Source of the DNA: Prevotella sp.
GTDB lineage: Bacteria > Bacteroidota > Bacteroidia > Bacteroidales > Muribaculaceae
Length of the DNA stretch: 46,132 nucleotides
NCBI GenBank assembly: GCA_023662865.1
Contig: JAMPIK010000015.1
Coordinates: 1-46,132, forward strand
Direction of reading: 5' to 3'
Made by a program: the position numbers and the translations under genes. A model generated the notes under the pieces. The model saw only the letters and a program-made list of their open reading frames with translations, was not told where the DNA came from and ran no database searches. Every line of letters starts with the position of its first letter. The stretch's first letter is position 1. Below, in pieces: positions 43,992 through 46,132 of this stretch.

Positions 43992-46079
43992 TTACTTACT
44001 GCCCAATGCGCCGGATTTTACTTCTCCGGCGCTGTCTATTTCAATGTTGCGGTCTATATGCTTGCCATAGCCGAATGTGTAGGTAAGCTGCAGGTGTATG
44101 GAGCGTCCGATTTCATAATTTGAGCGGTAAAAGTTGTAAATATCGGCCGTAGTTTCGCTGCTGCTTTTATAATGTGTGTTGAAGATGTTTTTTAAGGAAA
44201 GATTTGCGTAAAGGTCGCCGTTGCCGTAAGTTGCGCCTATATCGAATTGATGAGCCATTCGGTTTGTCTCCATGCCGCCGTTGGCAATCCATTTTTGGGG
44301 CATACTGTGATATACTGACAGGCTGAAGTTGCCCATATCATACGAAACGGAAGTGCGCAGTCTGAACCAAAAGAGCGATTTGGCATATACCCCGGTCACA
44401 TCTTGATAAGTGAACACCGGCTGCAGGTGTATGTTAATTTTCTCTCTGAACAGGCGAGTATTCAGGAACATATCCAGTTGGTAAGAGTTCATGGGGGAGG
44501 CGTTTGCATAGGTCTTTATTACCCCACCCATATCAGCCGGAGCTTGTTCATAAATGCTAATAAATTCATTTTCATCTCGGTGATAACTCAGACTTGCCGA
44601 CATATTGAACAATCGTATTGGCAACCATTGGAAATACAATGAAGCAGACCAACTGTTTTCATTTTTGAGCAACGGATTTGCCTGCAACCAATTGAGCTCG
44701 TCTTGCCGGATTATTACATCACCGGACTGAGATGCCTGTGGAGCTCTGCTGAAAAAACTCACAAATGCGGAAAGGGAGGTTCGCGAAGAGATGCCCCAAT
44801 TGAGATTGAGCGATGCGGTAGGCTTCACGGCCGAGTGGGTCTTGTCGCCGTACAGTCGCCAGTAATCAATGAGTATTCCGGGGTCAAAACTCATGGAGAG
44901 CTGCTGCAATATTAAGTATCTGAAAGATACGGCGGCAGTGGATTGTCCTCGCCATTGCCGTTGACGTGTGTCGGCAGAACCGGTGTATTGCGTTGAGAAC
45001 CAGTCCATATTTGAAGCCAACTTAAGCCAAAACGCCATTGTAGGCTTAACCATATATGCTGTGATATTATCAATCGCCACGGAGTGAGTGTCATCTCGCG
45101 TGCCGTTTAAGATTGCAGGCAATTCGCCAAGGCGGTAAGCCGTTGCGGCATTGTTGTGTGCGTAGGCATATTTCCAATTGAATACGGTGGTGATATGCTG
45201 ATTGAAAACACGAACAAATTCGCCTGTGAGTTGCGGAGAAAGAGACCGCGAATTGTTTGAAGTTCGGGAAGAAGTGTTGTCAAACAGTGAGGGAGTCCAT
45301 ATATTGGCGTCTTCTTGCCCGGAGCCGGGATTGCGATTGGCTGCAAGAGCCAATGTAGTTACAAACCGAGTTTTGTCGGTGCGATAACGAGCGTTCAGAG
45401 CCACATTGAAGTTTTGAGAGCGAGTCCAAGTATGACCGGAAAAGTCGCGCGTAATCTTGTCATAAAATTCTCCGTTGTACCAAATATTATTGAATGATTC
45501 CGAGCCAACGGTAGTATTGGAGTGATTGCGCTCATAAGCACCTCTAAGCAGCAGGCCGTAAGTCATTTTCTTATACACGAGTTTGGACGCAAGGTCATAG
45601 TTGCCGCCGCCGGGAATTTCTTGGTTTGCCGAAATTTTGGTCACCCCGCCAATTTCATATTCCGGCATAATGATATTTACAACAGCCGAGGCTCCCCGAT
45701 AATGCGGATCGGCGGGGTGGTCTATATATTCCACTCGGTTGGTTTGTTTTGCCCAAAATGTGCTTAGGTCAATATTATCAGCAGGCTCTCCATTAATATA
45801 GACGGGCACTGCATCCCCTCTCATGTTTTTAATTACCCCTTGGTCTACGAACAGCATCGGGATTTTCATGCGCTGAATGAGAGACGCCGGGTCAGTCGCG
45901 AGATTTTTCTCTTGCTTGGTTGGCAGGAACACTGCTTTGTTACCCTCAATCCATGAACGTTCACCTACCACAACGAATTCCTCAAGCTCATGGGCTGAGG
46001 CAATGCTGTCAGTAATTTCATCTGCTGTTGCCGTAGCTGTTGATGCAAGCAGAATTAGCAAAGAAGTATATAGTTTCAT
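43992..46079 (-). CDS. Outer-membrane beta-barrel / TonB-dependent-receptor-like protein, 695 aa
   Basis: Predicted outer-membrane protein. The signal peptide is MKLYTSLLILLASTATATA. A short plug-like region (about 30-130) contains VYINGEPADNI and NRVEYIDHPADPHYRGASAVVNIIMP, as in TonB-dependent receptors. The rest (about 150-690) is alternating beta-strands typical of the OMP_b-brl_3 barrel family. A carboxypeptidase-like N-terminal domain and a clear TonB box are missing, so active transport is uncertain. The frame is open to TTG 46082, and ATG 46079 is preferred. Its upstream region runs off the window edge, and I found no consensus promoter in the 53 bases visible. No SusD-like partner is seen. 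Confidence 0.88.
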   Translation of the reverse strand: MKLYTSLLILLASTATATADEITDSIASAHELEEFVVVGERSWIEGNKAVFLPTKQEKNLATDPASLIQRMKIPMLFVDQGVIKNMRGDAVPVYINGEPADNIDLSTFWAKQTNRVEYIDHPADPHYRGASAVVNIIMPEYEIGGVTKISANQEIPGGGNYDLASKLVYKKMTYGLLLRGAYERNHSNTTVGSESFNNIWYNGEFYDKITRDFSGHTWTRSQNFNVALNARYRTDKTRFVTTLALAANRNPGSGQEDANIWTPSLFDNTSSRTSNNSRSLSPQLTGEFVRVFNQHITTVFNWKYAYAHNNAATAYRLGELPAILNGTRDDTHSVAIDNITAYMVKPTMAFWLKLASNMDWFSTQYTGSADTRQRQWRGQSTAAVSFRYLILQQLSMSFDPGILIDYWRLYGDKTHSAVKPTASLNLNWGISSRTSLSAFVSFFSRAPQASQSGDVIIRQDELNWLQANPLLKNENSWSASLYFQWLPIRLFNMSASLSYHRDENEFISIYEQAPADMGGVIKTYANASPMNSYQLDMFLNTRLFREKINIHLQPVFTYQDVTGVYAKSLFWFRLRTSVSYDMGNFSLSVYHSMPQKWIANGGMETNRMAHQFDIGATYGNGDLYANLSLKNIFNTHYKSSSETTADIYNFYRSNYEIGRSIHLQLTYTFGYGKHIDRNIEIDSAGEVKSGALGSK

Positions 46080-46132
46080 CAATAGTTCGTTAAAAATTTA
46101 TTCATAGGCTAAGCGGCATCCACCGCAAAGCC

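Noticed and set aside
43992..46079. A possible SusC/SusD polysaccharide-utilisation locus
   Set aside because: The barrel protein lacks the SusC-type N-terminal domain and clear TonB box, and no SusD or glycoside hydrolase gene is near.

Overview
The window is a chromosomal segment of a Bacteroidales bacterium, and a gut lineage near Muribaculaceae is my best guess, though genus cannot be fixed by eye. The evidence is as follows. Promoters repeatedly match the Bacteroidota pattern TTTG-N19-20-TAnnTTTG, and purine-rich ribosome binding sites are not evident. There are DUF1573 proteins, large secreted proteins with C-terminal T9SS-type sorting domains, a Bacteroidota-type YidC and an enlarged IspG. 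Both tRNAs lack an encoded CCA. No transposase, integrase, phage gene or CRISPR array is visible.

Layout, left to right. (1) 1-2.2 kb: tRNA-Pro(CGG) with a perfect terminator, then a lipoprotein with a bacterial Ig-like domain. (2) 2.4-6.6 kb: a small Cys-containing lipoprotein and a 1164-aa secreted beta-domain protein. (3) 6.6-11.7 kb: metG-tyrS, divergent from an M28/glutaminyl-cyclase-like lipoprotein, which converges on a short lipoprotein gene. (4) 11.8-15.3 kb: an orphan MNT nucleotidyltransferase overlapping a PlsC-like acyltransferase, then galK-galM. (5) 15.3-18.3 kb: an MBOAT O-acyltransferase with a translationally coupled SGNH-like partner, and a tiny lipoprotein. (6) 18.3-20.9 kb: a DUF1573-DUF1573-meaB operon. 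(7) 21-22.5 kb: rplU-rpmA, then a four-helix-bundle gene between nearly identical AT-rich direct repeats. (8) 22.5-26.3 kb: pyrG-yidC. (9) 26.6-33.3 kb: a secreted protein, the rluA-family/purE/ispG operon, a PepSY-like protein and a divergent ClC transporter. (10) 33.4-41.2 kb: tRNA-Asp, then a cobalamin riboswitch that leads into a single 2325-aa T9SS-type secreted protein. (11) 41.3-46.1 kb: a dGTPase, a TPM-domain membrane protein and an outer-membrane beta-barrel protein.

The most interesting system is the cobalamin riboswitch feeding one giant surface protein. That protein carries four CUB-like/beta-sandwich repeats, a beta-helix, a DUF4465-like domain and a T9SS sorting signal. I infer a cell-surface corrinoid-capture protein secreted by T9SS, where known Bacteroides B12-binding surface proteins are lipoproteins. 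A B12-enzyme chaperone gene (meaB) lies 14 kb away. The second most interesting item is the four-helix-bundle gene bracketed by 23-bp direct repeats (22 of 23 identical) built on a 9-bp period, which looks like a minimal mobile or recently inserted unit.

Many computed open frames begin at TTG or GTG codons upstream of the real ATG. I moved starts to the ATG where signal peptides, promoter position or family length supported it.
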